Shown here one piece after another: positions 1 to 7,100 of a stretch of DNA of 64,000 bases. The stretch comes from Gemmatimonadaceae bacterium (GTDB lineage Bacteria > Gemmatimonadota > Gemmatimonadetes > Gemmatimonadales > Gemmatimonadaceae): NCBI GenBank assembly GCA_030647905.1, contig JAUSJA010000026.1, positions 62,001 to 126,000 of the forward strand. The letters run 5' to 3'. The position numbers and the translations under genes are program-made. The first letter of the stretch is position 1. Each line of letters starts with the position of its first letter. The notes under the pieces were generated by a model. It worked only from the letters and a program-made list of their open reading frames with translations. It searched no databases and had not been told where the DNA came from.

Positions 1-1367
1 TGTTCTGCGCTCAACGTGCCGGTGAAGCGCACATCGGCTGCGGCGCCATCAGTGCGCCGGTCTTCGACGACCAGCGCCACGCCATAACTCGCTAGCAATG
101 CCTGCAAATCGTCCAGGCAACCGCGGGGAAGTGAGATATGCGCGGGGAGTTCCTCGGCGCAGCTGACAATCCGTGGTGTGTCGTGGGTTGAGAGGCGCAG
201 TCGCTGCTTCTGGTAGAATTCGGGGTTCTGGAACGCCGCCAGTTGCTTGATCTGCGTGATGAGTGACGAGGGTAGCCCAACCAGGGGAACGAAGAGTCGC
301 TGGGCGATCACTGCGGCGACGCATTCGGGGACGGGATCCGTGAGGCGACGCGATTGCGACTCCATCGGCGATGGAGCGAGTTCCCATGGTTGATCCTCCG
401 GCTGTGTGTCCGTCTCGCGGACGGCCCGTACGCCGAGGATGCGTCCGCTTTTCTCCGCCTCTCGGGCGAGGAGCTCGAGCGCGGCAGCCGTATGTCGCTC
501 AACTGACGCGAGATATTCCCATTGATCGGCCTGCGGTTCCCACCGATCGTTGAGGAAGAGTGTGTTGCCCTGTTCGGCTGCGCTGCGTTGCAACGGCAGC
601 GCGATCAGGTTTCCGAAGCCGCCTTTGGGTAGGGTGTCCTGATTCGGGAAGAGCCGGTCGTACGACGTGAGCCGGAGCTGGTGCCGGCGCACCATCGTCT
701 CGGTAATCAGAAAGCAGCCCACGGTGCGCGCGGTGCGAGCGGGCACCGGACTGGAGAAAAAAAACCACACATGCGCACCCCTCCCGGAGCGCGACCGCTC
801 GACTGACGGCTCAAGACCGAAAGTCCGACACGTCTCCGCAAAGGCCGCTACATCATCGCGCCAGCCGTCGTCATCGAAGTCGGCCGCGAGGAACCAGCAC
901 GTGTCGTCCGTCAGCAGCGGGTATACGCCGATGGTGTGCCGGCCGCGCAGGTGATCTTCAATCACGCGATCCGTGACAGGGAGAAACTCACGATTCAGAG
1001 CGTCTCCGCCCCGGAGCAGTGGCTTCTCGCGAACGCCCCGGAACCATTCGTTGGCGCACGCCGGGGCATAGCCCGACCGATTGAGTTTCGGGTTGTGCCA
1101 GAACTTCGGATAGACGTCTTCGCGGCCACGAAAGAGCGTGCGAAACCGGGAGATTTTCTCTGGAACGCTCAGTCGGGATGATGTCCCCGGCGGCGACGGT
1201 GCTGGTACTGAAGGACGCACCCCCAGCGCGACGGCCTGCCGTTCACGCAGATCCAGCAGGTGCGCTCGAGCTTCGGCTAACTCGTGGTCCAGCCGTGCTA
1301 CACGCGCCTCCTGTTCAGCGAGCGCCGATTCGATACCGGGCGGGTCGTCCTCAGAATTCATATCCAT
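1..1367 (-). CDS. TOTE conflict-system primase (AEP domain), partial at left edge
   Basis: This is the first 455 codons of a larger gene that continues past base 1. After a charged coiled-coil-like N-terminus (residues about 12-47) comes an archaeo-eukaryotic primase domain. The catalytic acidic pair lies in FLAADFDDD (D163 and D165) and the conserved histidine in SRSGRGAHVWFFF (H199), followed by SYDRLFPNQD and GFGNLIALPLQ, all typical of the TOTE primase family. The visible part ends at FTGTLSAEQ, where family members enter a superfamily 2 helicase, so the missing part is probably the helicase. In known TOTE proteins this pairing is inferred to act on nucleic acid in conflict between genomes. 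The frame is open across the T8 run at 764-757. The start is ATG 1367 or ATG 1361, 23 bases after the DUF2442 stop, so co-transcription with the DUF4160-DUF2442 pair is likely. Confidence 0.85.
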   Translation of the reverse strand, partial: MDMNSEDDPPGIESALAEQEARVARLDHELAEARAHLLDLRERQAVALGVRPSVPAPSPPGTSSRLSVPEKISRFRTLFRGREDVYPKFWHNPKLNRSGYAPACANEWFRGVREKPLLRGGDALNREFLPVTDRVIEDHLRGRHTIGVYPLLTDDTCWFLAADFDDDGWRDDVAAFAETCRTFGLEPSVERSRSGRGAHVWFFFSSPVPARTARTVGCFLITETMVRRHQLRLTSYDRLFPNQDTLPKGGFGNLIALPLQRSAAEQGNTLFLNDRWEPQADQWEYLASVERHTAAALELLAREAEKSGRILGVRAVRETDTQPEDQPWELAPSPMESQSRRLTDPVPECVAAVIAQRLFVPLVGLPSSLITQIKQLAAFQNPEFYQKQRLRLSTHDTPRIVSCAEELPAHISLPRGCLDDLQALLASYGVALVVEDRRTDGAAADVRFTGTLSAE

Positions 1368-1390
1368 CGGGTGGACTCGAACTCTGAGGC

Positions 1391-1855
1391 TCAAGCCGCC
1401 CGCGTCGCGGAGGGCTTGCGAGGCCGACCCCCACGGCGCCCGTTCCGCCTCGAGGCAGCTGCTTTCGCCGAACTTCGCGCACTCCCGCCCTTCTTACCCA
1501 CTTCTGCCATCCAGCGGCGCGTACCGAAGACCCCGCCTAGCAGCGCCGGAACGTAATGGTCAATCCCAAGCGCCGGCCAATGCAAGCCTGATCCGGGTCC
1601 TTCGATCTCGATTTGACCCAGTTCTTCGGGCTTCCTGCCTTCAAGGCCTTGTATCAGGGCGCGCGGAATGGCCACTTCGATACCAGTTGAGAGCAGCAGA
1701 ACGACATGATCTCCCCGGGCACGATACTTCGCCTTTATGACCCGAATGCCCCGCTCTTCCTGACTCCTGGCTTGTGCAATCGCCTTCTCGATCTGAGCGT
1801 CGTTTGCCAATACCTTGGCACTTGTCCTCACGTGTGCGGTTCTGAGCTTTGTCAT
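1391..1855 (-). CDS. DUF2442 domain protein with AT-hook-like C-terminus
   Basis: A DUF2442 domain occupies roughly residues 30-110 and includes the family's closing pattern around GLHWPALGIDHYVPALL. A basic, Gly/Arg-rich tail ends in RRGGRPRK, which resembles an AT-hook and suggests DNA contact. The ATG at 1855 overlaps the TGA of the DUF4160 gene as ATGA, and a GGGAGG at 1871-1866 serves it; a start at 1873 is also possible. DUF4160 and DUF2442 genes recur as neighbours in bacterial genomes and are predicted toxin-antitoxin-like partners, but neither function is established. Here the pair sits directly upstream of the TOTE primase gene, so the C-terminal tail may make this the DNA-binding, autoregulating member. 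Confidence 0.8.
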   Translation of the reverse strand: MTKLRTAHVRTSAKVLANDAQIEKAIAQARSQEERGIRVIKAKYRARGDHVVLLLSTGIEVAIPRALIQGLEGRKPEELGQIEIEGPGSGLHWPALGIDHYVPALLGGVFGTRRWMAEVGKKGGSARSSAKAAASRRNGRRGGRPRKPSATRAA

Positions 1856-2106
1856 CGGTGCATTGCCTCCCATGCCGCGACTAGCATATCAAAGTTGTCA
1901 GCTGCCAAATCCAGAATGTGTCGCACCTGATTTCGTTTCGCTTTCCCTGGCTGTACTGCATCCTTTCGATTGGCCAGAGTCACAGTTGCATTCTCATTCA
2001 AATCGAAAACGACCTCGATTCCCTGGTAGAGACCATGCACATGTCGAGGCGTATGGTCCTGCGGATACACTTTGAAGCGCACTCCGCCTATTTGTATCGT
2101 GGCCAC
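1852..2106 (-). CDS. DUF4160 domain protein
   Basis: This 84-residue protein matches the compact DUF4160 family. It has the N-terminal pattern IQIGGVRFKVYPQDH, then TPRHVHG, and a C-terminal helix ending LVAAWEAMHR. The start is GTG at 2106. Only eight bases separate a strong -10 box from this GTG, so transcription should begin within about three bases of the start codon, giving a leaderless or nearly leaderless mRNA. It overlaps the next gene (DUF2442) by four bases. The pairing suggests a two-component module of the toxin-antitoxin type, with this protein as the small partner; that role is inferred from context, not demonstrated. Confidence 0.82.
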   Translation of the reverse strand: MATIQIGGVRFKVYPQDHTPRHVHGLYQGIEVVFDLNENATVTLANRKDAVQPGKAKRNQVRHILDLAADNFDMLVAAWEAMHR

Positions 2107-2114
2107 GAGTTTCC

Positions 2115-2143
2115 AGTATAACCTAAGCGGCTTAGGTTTTCAA
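2115..2143 (-). promoter_or_regulatory. Promoter of the DUF4160-DUF2442-TOTE unit
   Basis: On the minus strand a -35 box TTGAAA (2143-2138) and a -10 box TATACT (2120-2115) are separated by 17 bases, close to the sigma-70 consensus. The predicted transcription start is at about 2109-2107, next to the GTG start at 2106. Confidence 0.65.
2120..2138. promoter_or_regulatory. Palindromic operator candidate within promoter spacer
   Basis: AACCTAAGCGGCTTAGGTT is a perfect inverted repeat with 8-base arms around CGG. It fills the space between the -35 and -10 boxes of the DUF4160-DUF2442-TOTE promoter, where a bound repressor would block RNA polymerase. A related site lies in the same place in front of the second module at 3206-3222. 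Confidence 0.6.
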
Positions 2144-2262
2144 GGTTGAGCGTCTGTTGGTTTGACGTTCTGACACCTTCCCGAAGGTGTGGAGCTACGA
2201 CCAACGGGGAAACCAGGAGAGAAGTAATTCCCGTCGCCGAGTCGATATCGCGCTGGTGATCC

Positions 2263-2628
2263 TCAGAATTCGTATCGCATCCGGACCCAATAGTGCCAAT
2301 CCGCGACCGCCCGGGTTGTCTGGGAATCGGTGGCAGGGATGGGCTTGAGTTGAGCCAGCGGCACCGCCAGACTCCTCTTCTCCCACCGGATCGTAACAAA
2401 TATCTCGTGCGCACAGACATCCTCGGCGGGCATCCGAATGACATCGATTTCGTCGTTCACCCGGAGCGGAGAGATTGACCGCTTAGCGATACAGGTCGCG
2501 GTGAACGGAAAGCGGAGCTGCTCGTGGAGGTAATTGTACCAACTCATCGCCCGTTCCTCGGCGCCATAAGCGTCAACGACGATCTCCTCGATTATTCGGC
2601 GTTCGCGATCTGTGTCCTGTTTTGGCAT
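2263..2628 (-). CDS. CcbP-like calcium-binding family protein
   Basis: A 121-residue acidic protein that matches the CcbP family (first known as a cyanobacterial calcium-binding protein). Recognisable stretches are IIEEIVVDAYGAEERAMSWY, PFTATCIAKRSISPL, EIFVTIRWEKRSLAVPLAQL and the closing ADWHYWV. It begins with ATG at 2628 behind GGAGA, ten bases after the second DUF2442 gene, so it is probably the last gene of that module. Homologues often sit beside small accessory genes of this kind. Calcium binding is a family property and was not tested from the sequence; the role here is unknown. Confidence 0.75.
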   Translation of the reverse strand: MPKQDTDRERRIIEEIVVDAYGAEERAMSWYNYLHEQLRFPFTATCIAKRSISPLRVNDEIDVIRMPAEDVCAHEIFVTIRWEKRSLAVPLAQLKPIPATDSQTTRAVADWHYWVRMRYEF

Positions 2629-2638
2629 GGTCTCCGCG

Positions 2639-3067
2639 CTACGGCCTTACTTTCGGGCGGCCTCCCTTTGCCCCGTTGGCCCGCGCTGCGCGAGCTTTCG
2701 CCGGACTTCGCGACGCGCCTCCGCTACGCCCCAGTAGCCGCATCCAACGACTGCTGCCCACTATGGTTTCAACCACACCTGCAACACTCAGGTCTGCATC
2801 CAACTCCTCCCACATCAACCCTTCTCCGGACGGGCTTACCTCGACCTTGGCAAGGTCGGCGTCAGATGCCCTTTGCAGACCAAGGGAAAGTTTCGCTGGA
2901 AAGCTGAATATTGCGCCGTTCGTCAGCGCCACTGTAACGCGCTTCGTTGCCCGGCTGTATCGAGCGCTTCTGGCACGCGGCTCGGTTGCCTTTGCAAGAC
3001 GAGCCCGCTCTCTGGCAGCGGGAATCTGAGCCAGTATCTGGGCGTCAGTCAATTTGTTATCCGCCAT
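2639..3067 (-). CDS. DUF2442 domain protein, second copy
   Basis: A 142-residue paralogue of the DUF2442 protein at 1391-1855. It carries ALTNGAIFSFP and SGEGLMWEELDADLSV in the domain and a basic tail ending GAKGGRPKV, again AT-hook-like. A GGAGG-type ribosome site precedes the ATG at 3067. The start overlaps by 11 bases the original end of a DUF4160 gene (TAA at 3059-3057), but that partner is now broken. If the pair is a toxin-antitoxin module, this copy has been left without its partner and may survive as a solitary regulator. Confidence 0.78.
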   Translation of the reverse strand: MADNKLTDAQILAQIPAARERARLAKATEPRARSARYSRATKRVTVALTNGAIFSFPAKLSLGLQRASDADLAKVEVSPSGEGLMWEELDADLSVAGVVETIVGSSRWMRLLGRSGGASRSPAKARAARANGAKGGRPKVRP

Positions 3068-3196
3068 GATGCTTCCTCCAATATTCCATGAGCGCGTCTG
3101 CGTTCATCTCGACGATCCAACGTGAGCAGGCCCATGCTCCCTTGGGGGCAGAAAGACCTTGATCGCAAAACCATCAATTCGAAGGACGGTCGGCAT
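3057..3196 (-). pseudogene. DUF4160 remnant with internal deletion and frame change
   Basis: The N-terminal DUF4160 signature MPTVLRIDGF...HGPAHV reads from ATG 3196, then the frame runs out at a TGA at 3106-3104. In another frame the family C-terminus IVEMNADALMEYWRKHHGG follows at once and ends with TAA at 3059-3057, overlapping the next gene as expected of an intact pair. Compared with the intact copy at 1852-2106, about 35 central residues are missing at the join near 3115-3110 and the two ends are out of frame. The gene is therefore a deletion pseudogene. A surviving truncated peptide of about 30 residues is possible. Confidence 0.78.
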
Positions 3197-3205
3197 CGAG
3201 AAATT

Positions 3206-3222
3206 AACCCAACGGTTGGGTT
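3206..3222. promoter_or_regulatory. Second palindromic operator candidate
   Basis: AACCCAACGGTTGGGTT is a perfect 7-base inverted repeat around CGG, ending ten bases upstream of the DUF4160 remnant start. It shares the AACCYAA-CGG-TTRGGTT pattern with the site at 2120-2138. On the minus strand it is followed by TTAATT, a plausible -10 box directly before the start codon, and preceded by a weak TAGAAC-like -35. Confidence 0.5.
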
Positions 3223-3468
3223 CTAGCAACTGGTAAAGGTTCCACAGGCCACGAGGGCATACCCTTCGCCACGTCTTGGCGAGCTGCGTGATGTAGGAGA
3301 AAAGGAGGGATTCAGAACAAGCTTTCATTGGCTTGGATCATCGTTCCGCTGCGGCGCGCCGAGAACGAGGGAAGCGCTTCAGCCGCACGGGAGTCCAATC
3401 TCAGCGGCCGTTCCGGCTGAGCGTCATCCAGGGTTGCTCGAGTAGCCTTACGCTGTGGGACGCCTGCC
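3223..3468. other. Intergenic stretch with no recognised gene
   Basis: Nothing in either strand resembles a known protein, RNA or repeat. The open frames here are short and have no family signature. It separates the second DUF module from the antitoxin gene and may hold degraded accessory sequence. Confidence 0.4.
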
Positions 3469-3720
3469 TCACTCCGATTCTGCTTTTAAGCCGTTCGGCG
3501 CTTTGGTCGCGTTTTCAGATAGGCTCGCAGCGCTGACCGCCCTGGAGTTGGGAAACGCAGCAGCGAGGTCGGGGTCCAAAACAATCAGATGGGCGCCATT
3601 TGAAAAGTGCCTGGCGTATTTGTTCCGAACACCGCCGCGGAAATCGTATTCCACCCGCATCTCATTCGCGGAGTCAGACGTTGACTTCTTCGCGCGAGAC
3701 GGTCTGGAACTCTTCTTCAT
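3469..3720 (-). CDS. CopG/BrnA-like antitoxin
   Basis: The predicted 83-residue protein contains the pattern MRVEYDFRGGVRNKYARHF followed by HLIVLDPDLAAAFPNS, typical of the short antitoxins found next to BrnT-type toxins. The first 20 residues are basic. The ATG at 3720 is preceded by GGAAAG five bases away, better than the longer possible start at 3789. The reading frame overlaps the end of the toxin remnant by 47 bases. In intact loci the antitoxin neutralises the RNase-like toxin and represses its own operon; here the toxin lacks its N-terminus, so this gene may be an orphan. Confidence 0.72.
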   Translation of the reverse strand: MKKSSRPSRAKKSTSDSANEMRVEYDFRGGVRNKYARHFSNGAHLIVLDPDLAAAFPNSRAVSAASLSENATKAPNGLKAESE

Positions 3721-3886
3721 ACACTTTCCGTTCTCGACGGTTGGCGAGCCGAGCGTTGATGATTCGGATATTGTCGCCACGCTCGGCATGGGCGACGATC
3801 AACAGATGTCTTCGCCGCGACATCCCGATCAGCAGATACCGATTTTCGTTTGAGGAGTGATCGGGGTCGGGGATCGCTGACCACAT
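3674..3886 (-). pseudogene. BrnT-family toxin, N-terminally truncated
   Basis: The sequence AIPDPDHSSNENRYLLIGM, LLIVAHAERGDNIRIINAR and NRRERKVYEEE is the C-terminal half of a BrnT-type ribonuclease toxin. The usual first 40-45 residues (a WDxxK...KHGVSF-type strand and helix) are not found upstream: the frame reaches a TAA near 3930 with no matching sequence, and the first ATG is at 3886 inside the fold. The catalytic core would be incomplete, so the gene is probably dead. It is followed by the antitoxin in the normal order. Confidence 0.65.
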
Positions 3887-3972
3887 GTGGACCGTTGAAG
3901 AAATTCCAGAAAAGATGAGTCCCGATTATCTGTTACAATCAAACTGACTCACTACCGGCAGAGTTGCTGGAC

Positions 3973-4002
3973 TTGCCGATTTCCCGAATTGCATGCTATT
4001 GT
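3973..4002 (+). promoter_or_regulatory. Candidate promoter of the metH leader
   Basis: TTGCCG (3973-3978) and TATTGT (3997-4002) are 18 bases apart and would start transcription about 10 bases before the riboswitch. The match to consensus is modest. Confidence 0.35.
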
Positions 4003-4020
4003 TGAGGGAGATCCCTGACC

Positions 4021-4075
4021 CGTGGCGATTTAAAGCAACTTGCGGCCACGTTAAACATTCCGCTAAAGCGCTCCC
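4021..4075 (+). promoter_or_regulatory. SAM-II riboswitch upstream of metH
   Basis: The leader matches the SAM-II aptamer. P1 is CGTGGC (4021-4026) pairing with GCCACG (4045-4050). The conserved GATTTAA lies in the first loop, then CTTGCGGCCACG, and then GTTAAACA and the invariant CGCTAAA (4061-4067) that form the pseudoknot side. An AGC at 4034-4036 can pair with GCT at 4070-4072 as part of the pseudoknot. The motif precedes metH by about 45 bases, consistent with repression of methionine synthesis when S-adenosylmethionine is plentiful. Confidence 0.85.
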
Positions 4076-4082
4076 GCCCAGC

Positions 4083-4102
4083 GCCCACGCGTGGGCTTTT
4101 TT
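4083..4102 (+). terminator. Intrinsic terminator-like hairpin in the metH leader
   Basis: GCCCACGCGTGGGC (4083-4096) can form a short GC-rich hairpin and is followed by six T (4097-4102), just after the SAM-II aptamer and 16 bases before the metH ATG. The position suggests that it is the riboswitch expression platform. Its 3' arm (CGTGG, 4090-4094) can also pair with the 3' strand of aptamer P1 (CCACG, 4046-4050), which would give an antiterminator. Confidence 0.6.
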
Positions 4103-4118
4103 CGTATAGGTATCTCGC

Positions 4119-7100
4119 ATGACCGCTCGACCAACTGACTCGCCCTACCTCAAGCTCCTCGAGAACCGCGTCCTCATCTACGACGGCGCCATGGGGACGA
4201 GCATCCAGCGCTTCAACCTCACCCCCGAAGACTTTGGCGGCAAATCCCTCGAAGGCTGCAACGACAACCTGGTCCTCACCCGACCCGACGTCATCCAGGC
4301 AATCCACGAGTCGTTCCTCGCGGTCGGTTGCGATGTGGTCGAGACATGTACCTTCCAGTCCACTCCCCGCCGTCTGGAAGAATGGGGACTCGGTGACAAG
4401 GTTCGAGAGATCAACATCGCGGCAGCAACAATCGCCCGCGCCGCAGCCGATAACTACAGCACTCCCGAAAAACCCCGCTTCGTTGCCGCCTCGATGGGCC
4501 CGACAGGCATGCTGCCCTCGAGCTCCGACCCCGCCCTCGGCAACATCACATTCGAAGAACTCTCGCGGAATTTCCACGACCAGGCCCAATACCTCATAGA
4601 AGGCGGCGTTGACCTCCTTCTCATCGAGACGTCGCAGGACATCCTCGAGGTCAAAGCCGCGGTCGCGGGAATCGAGCAGCTCTTCGCTGAGCTCGGCCGC
4701 CGCATCCCGATCCAGGCTCAGGTCACGCTCGACGTGTCGGGCCGCATGCTGCTCGGTACGGACATCGCCAGCGCGATGACTACTCTGGAGTCGCTCGGCG
4801 TAGACGTCATTGGGCTCAACTGCTCGACGGGCCCGGAGCACATGCGCGAGCCGCTCCGCTACCTCTCCGAAAACGCGACACTCCCGCTATCGGTCATCCC
4901 GAACGCAGGACTCCCGATCAACACAGGGGTTGGCGAAGCGGTGTATCCGCTCGAGCCGGCGCCGATGGCAGAGGCGCTCGCGGAATTCGTGAAGGATTTC
5001 GGCGTGCGGATCGTCGGCGGATGCTGCGGAACGACACCGGCTCACCTCGACGCGGTGGTCAAGGCGGTGCACGCGGTGGAATCGGCCGCGACCGCCGGCC
5101 CCCAAGCCGAAGTTGGCCGGAACGGCAAGCGAACCGGACACCACCACGTCCCCCGCGTCAGCTCCGCAATGCGCGCGATCACCCTCCACCAGGACCCACC
5201 ACCCCTCCTTGTCGGCGAGCGGGTCAATTCCCAGGGCTCACGCAAGGTGAAACGCCTCCTCCTGGCCGACGACTACGAGGGAATCCTCGAAGTCGCACGC
5301 GACCAGGTGGACTCGGGCGCCCACGTCCTCGACGTCTGTGTCGCCCTGACCGAACGGGCCGACGAAGCCGAGCAGATGTCGAAAGTGGTGAAGCTGCTCT
5401 CGATGTCGGTCGAGACGCCGCTGGTCATTGATTCGACGGAAGCCGACGTGGTCGAAGCCGCCCTCGAGCACATCCCGGGGCGCGGCATCGTCAACTCCAT
5501 CAACATGGAGAACGGGCGCAAGCGCATCGAAGCGATCGTGCCCCTTGTCAAGAAGCACGGCGCCGCGGTCATCGCGCTCACGATTGACGAAGTCGGCATG
5601 GCCAAGACCCGCGAGCGGAAGCTGGAGGTCGCGAAGGCCATATACCATATAGTAGTGGACGAGTACGGACTCGCCCCGGAAGACATCATCTACGACTGCC
5701 TCACCTTCACGCTCGCCACGGGCGACGCTGAATGGATCGACTCGGCGCACGAGACGATCGAAGGCATCCGCCTCATCAAGCGCGAGCTCCCGGGCGTCTC
5801 AACGATACTCGGCGTATCCAACGTCAGCTTCGGCCTCACGGTCGAAGCCCGCTCGGTCCTGAATTCGGTGTTCCTCCACCACTGCGTCACTGCGGGTCTC
5901 GACGCGGCGATCGTCAACCCTGCCCACATCACGCCGTACGCGGAGATCTCGGAAGAGCAAAGAGTATTGGCCAACGACTTGGTCTTCAACACCCGCGCGG
6001 ACGCCCTCCAGCACTTCATCGAGTACTTCGGGGAACACAGAGGCACAGATGGCACGGATGTCACAGAAAAGGCGGACCCTACCGCCGGGATGACGGCAGA
6101 AGAGCGCATTCACTGGATGGTTCTCCACCGGAAAAAAGACGGGATCGAGGAGCAGCTTGATGCGGCAGGGGTGAGGGAAAACCCTGTACGCGTTCTGAAC
6201 GAAGTGCTTCTCCCCGCCATGAAGGAGGTCGGCGACAAGTTTGGCGCGGGCGAGCTGATACTTCCGTTCGTGCTGCAAAGCGCAGAAGTAATGAAAAAGG
6301 CGGTCAAGCACCTCGAGCAGTTTCTCGAAAAGGCCGAAGGCTACACAAAAGGCAAGGTCGTGCTCGCTACGGTTTACGGAGACGTGCACGACATCGGCAA
6401 ATCGCTCGTCAACACGATCCTCTCCAACAACGGCTACACTGTCTACGACCTCGGCAAGCAGGTCCCGGTCAATACGATCCTCGAAAAGGCGATCGAGGTC
6501 GAAGCGGACGCGATCGGACTGAGCGCCCTGCTCGTCTCGACGTCGAAGCAGATGCCGCTGTGCGTGAAGGAGCTGGACAAGCGCGGGATGAAGATCCCGG
6601 TCATGATCGGCGGAGCGGCGATCAACCGGCGCTTCGGACGCCGCGCGATGTTCGTCGAGGACGAGCGCGACTACGCCCCGGGTGTGTTCTACTGCAAGGA
6701 TGCATTCGAAGGCCTGGAGACGATGGACAAGCTCCAGGATCCGGAGCGGCGCGACAAGTTCGTCGCGAAGAATCTCGACGATGCGAAGAACGACGTCTTT
6801 CTTCACACCTCTGTCGGCAAGGACATCGCCGCCGGCGACGACGCAGGGGTGCGCAGCGACGTCGCGGCGAACAACCCGGTGCCGGCTCCGCCGTTCTGGG
6901 GAACGCGCGTGCTGCGCGACATCCCGGTTGACGAAGTGTACGATCTGCTCGACCTCGACGAGCTCTATCGCCTGCAATGGGGGGCGCGCGGGTCGGGCCC
7001 GCAGTACGATGCGACGGTGAAGAACGAGTTCGAGCCGGTGCTCGCGCGCCTCAAGAAGGACGCGGCGGAGAAGGGCTGGGTCAGGCCGGAAGCGGTTTAC

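Noticed and set aside
740-790. Possible frameshift in the TOTE primase at the A/T run (757-764)
   Set aside because: The run has eight bases, which keeps the frame and gives the family sequence WFFFSSPVP, so the gene is intact here.
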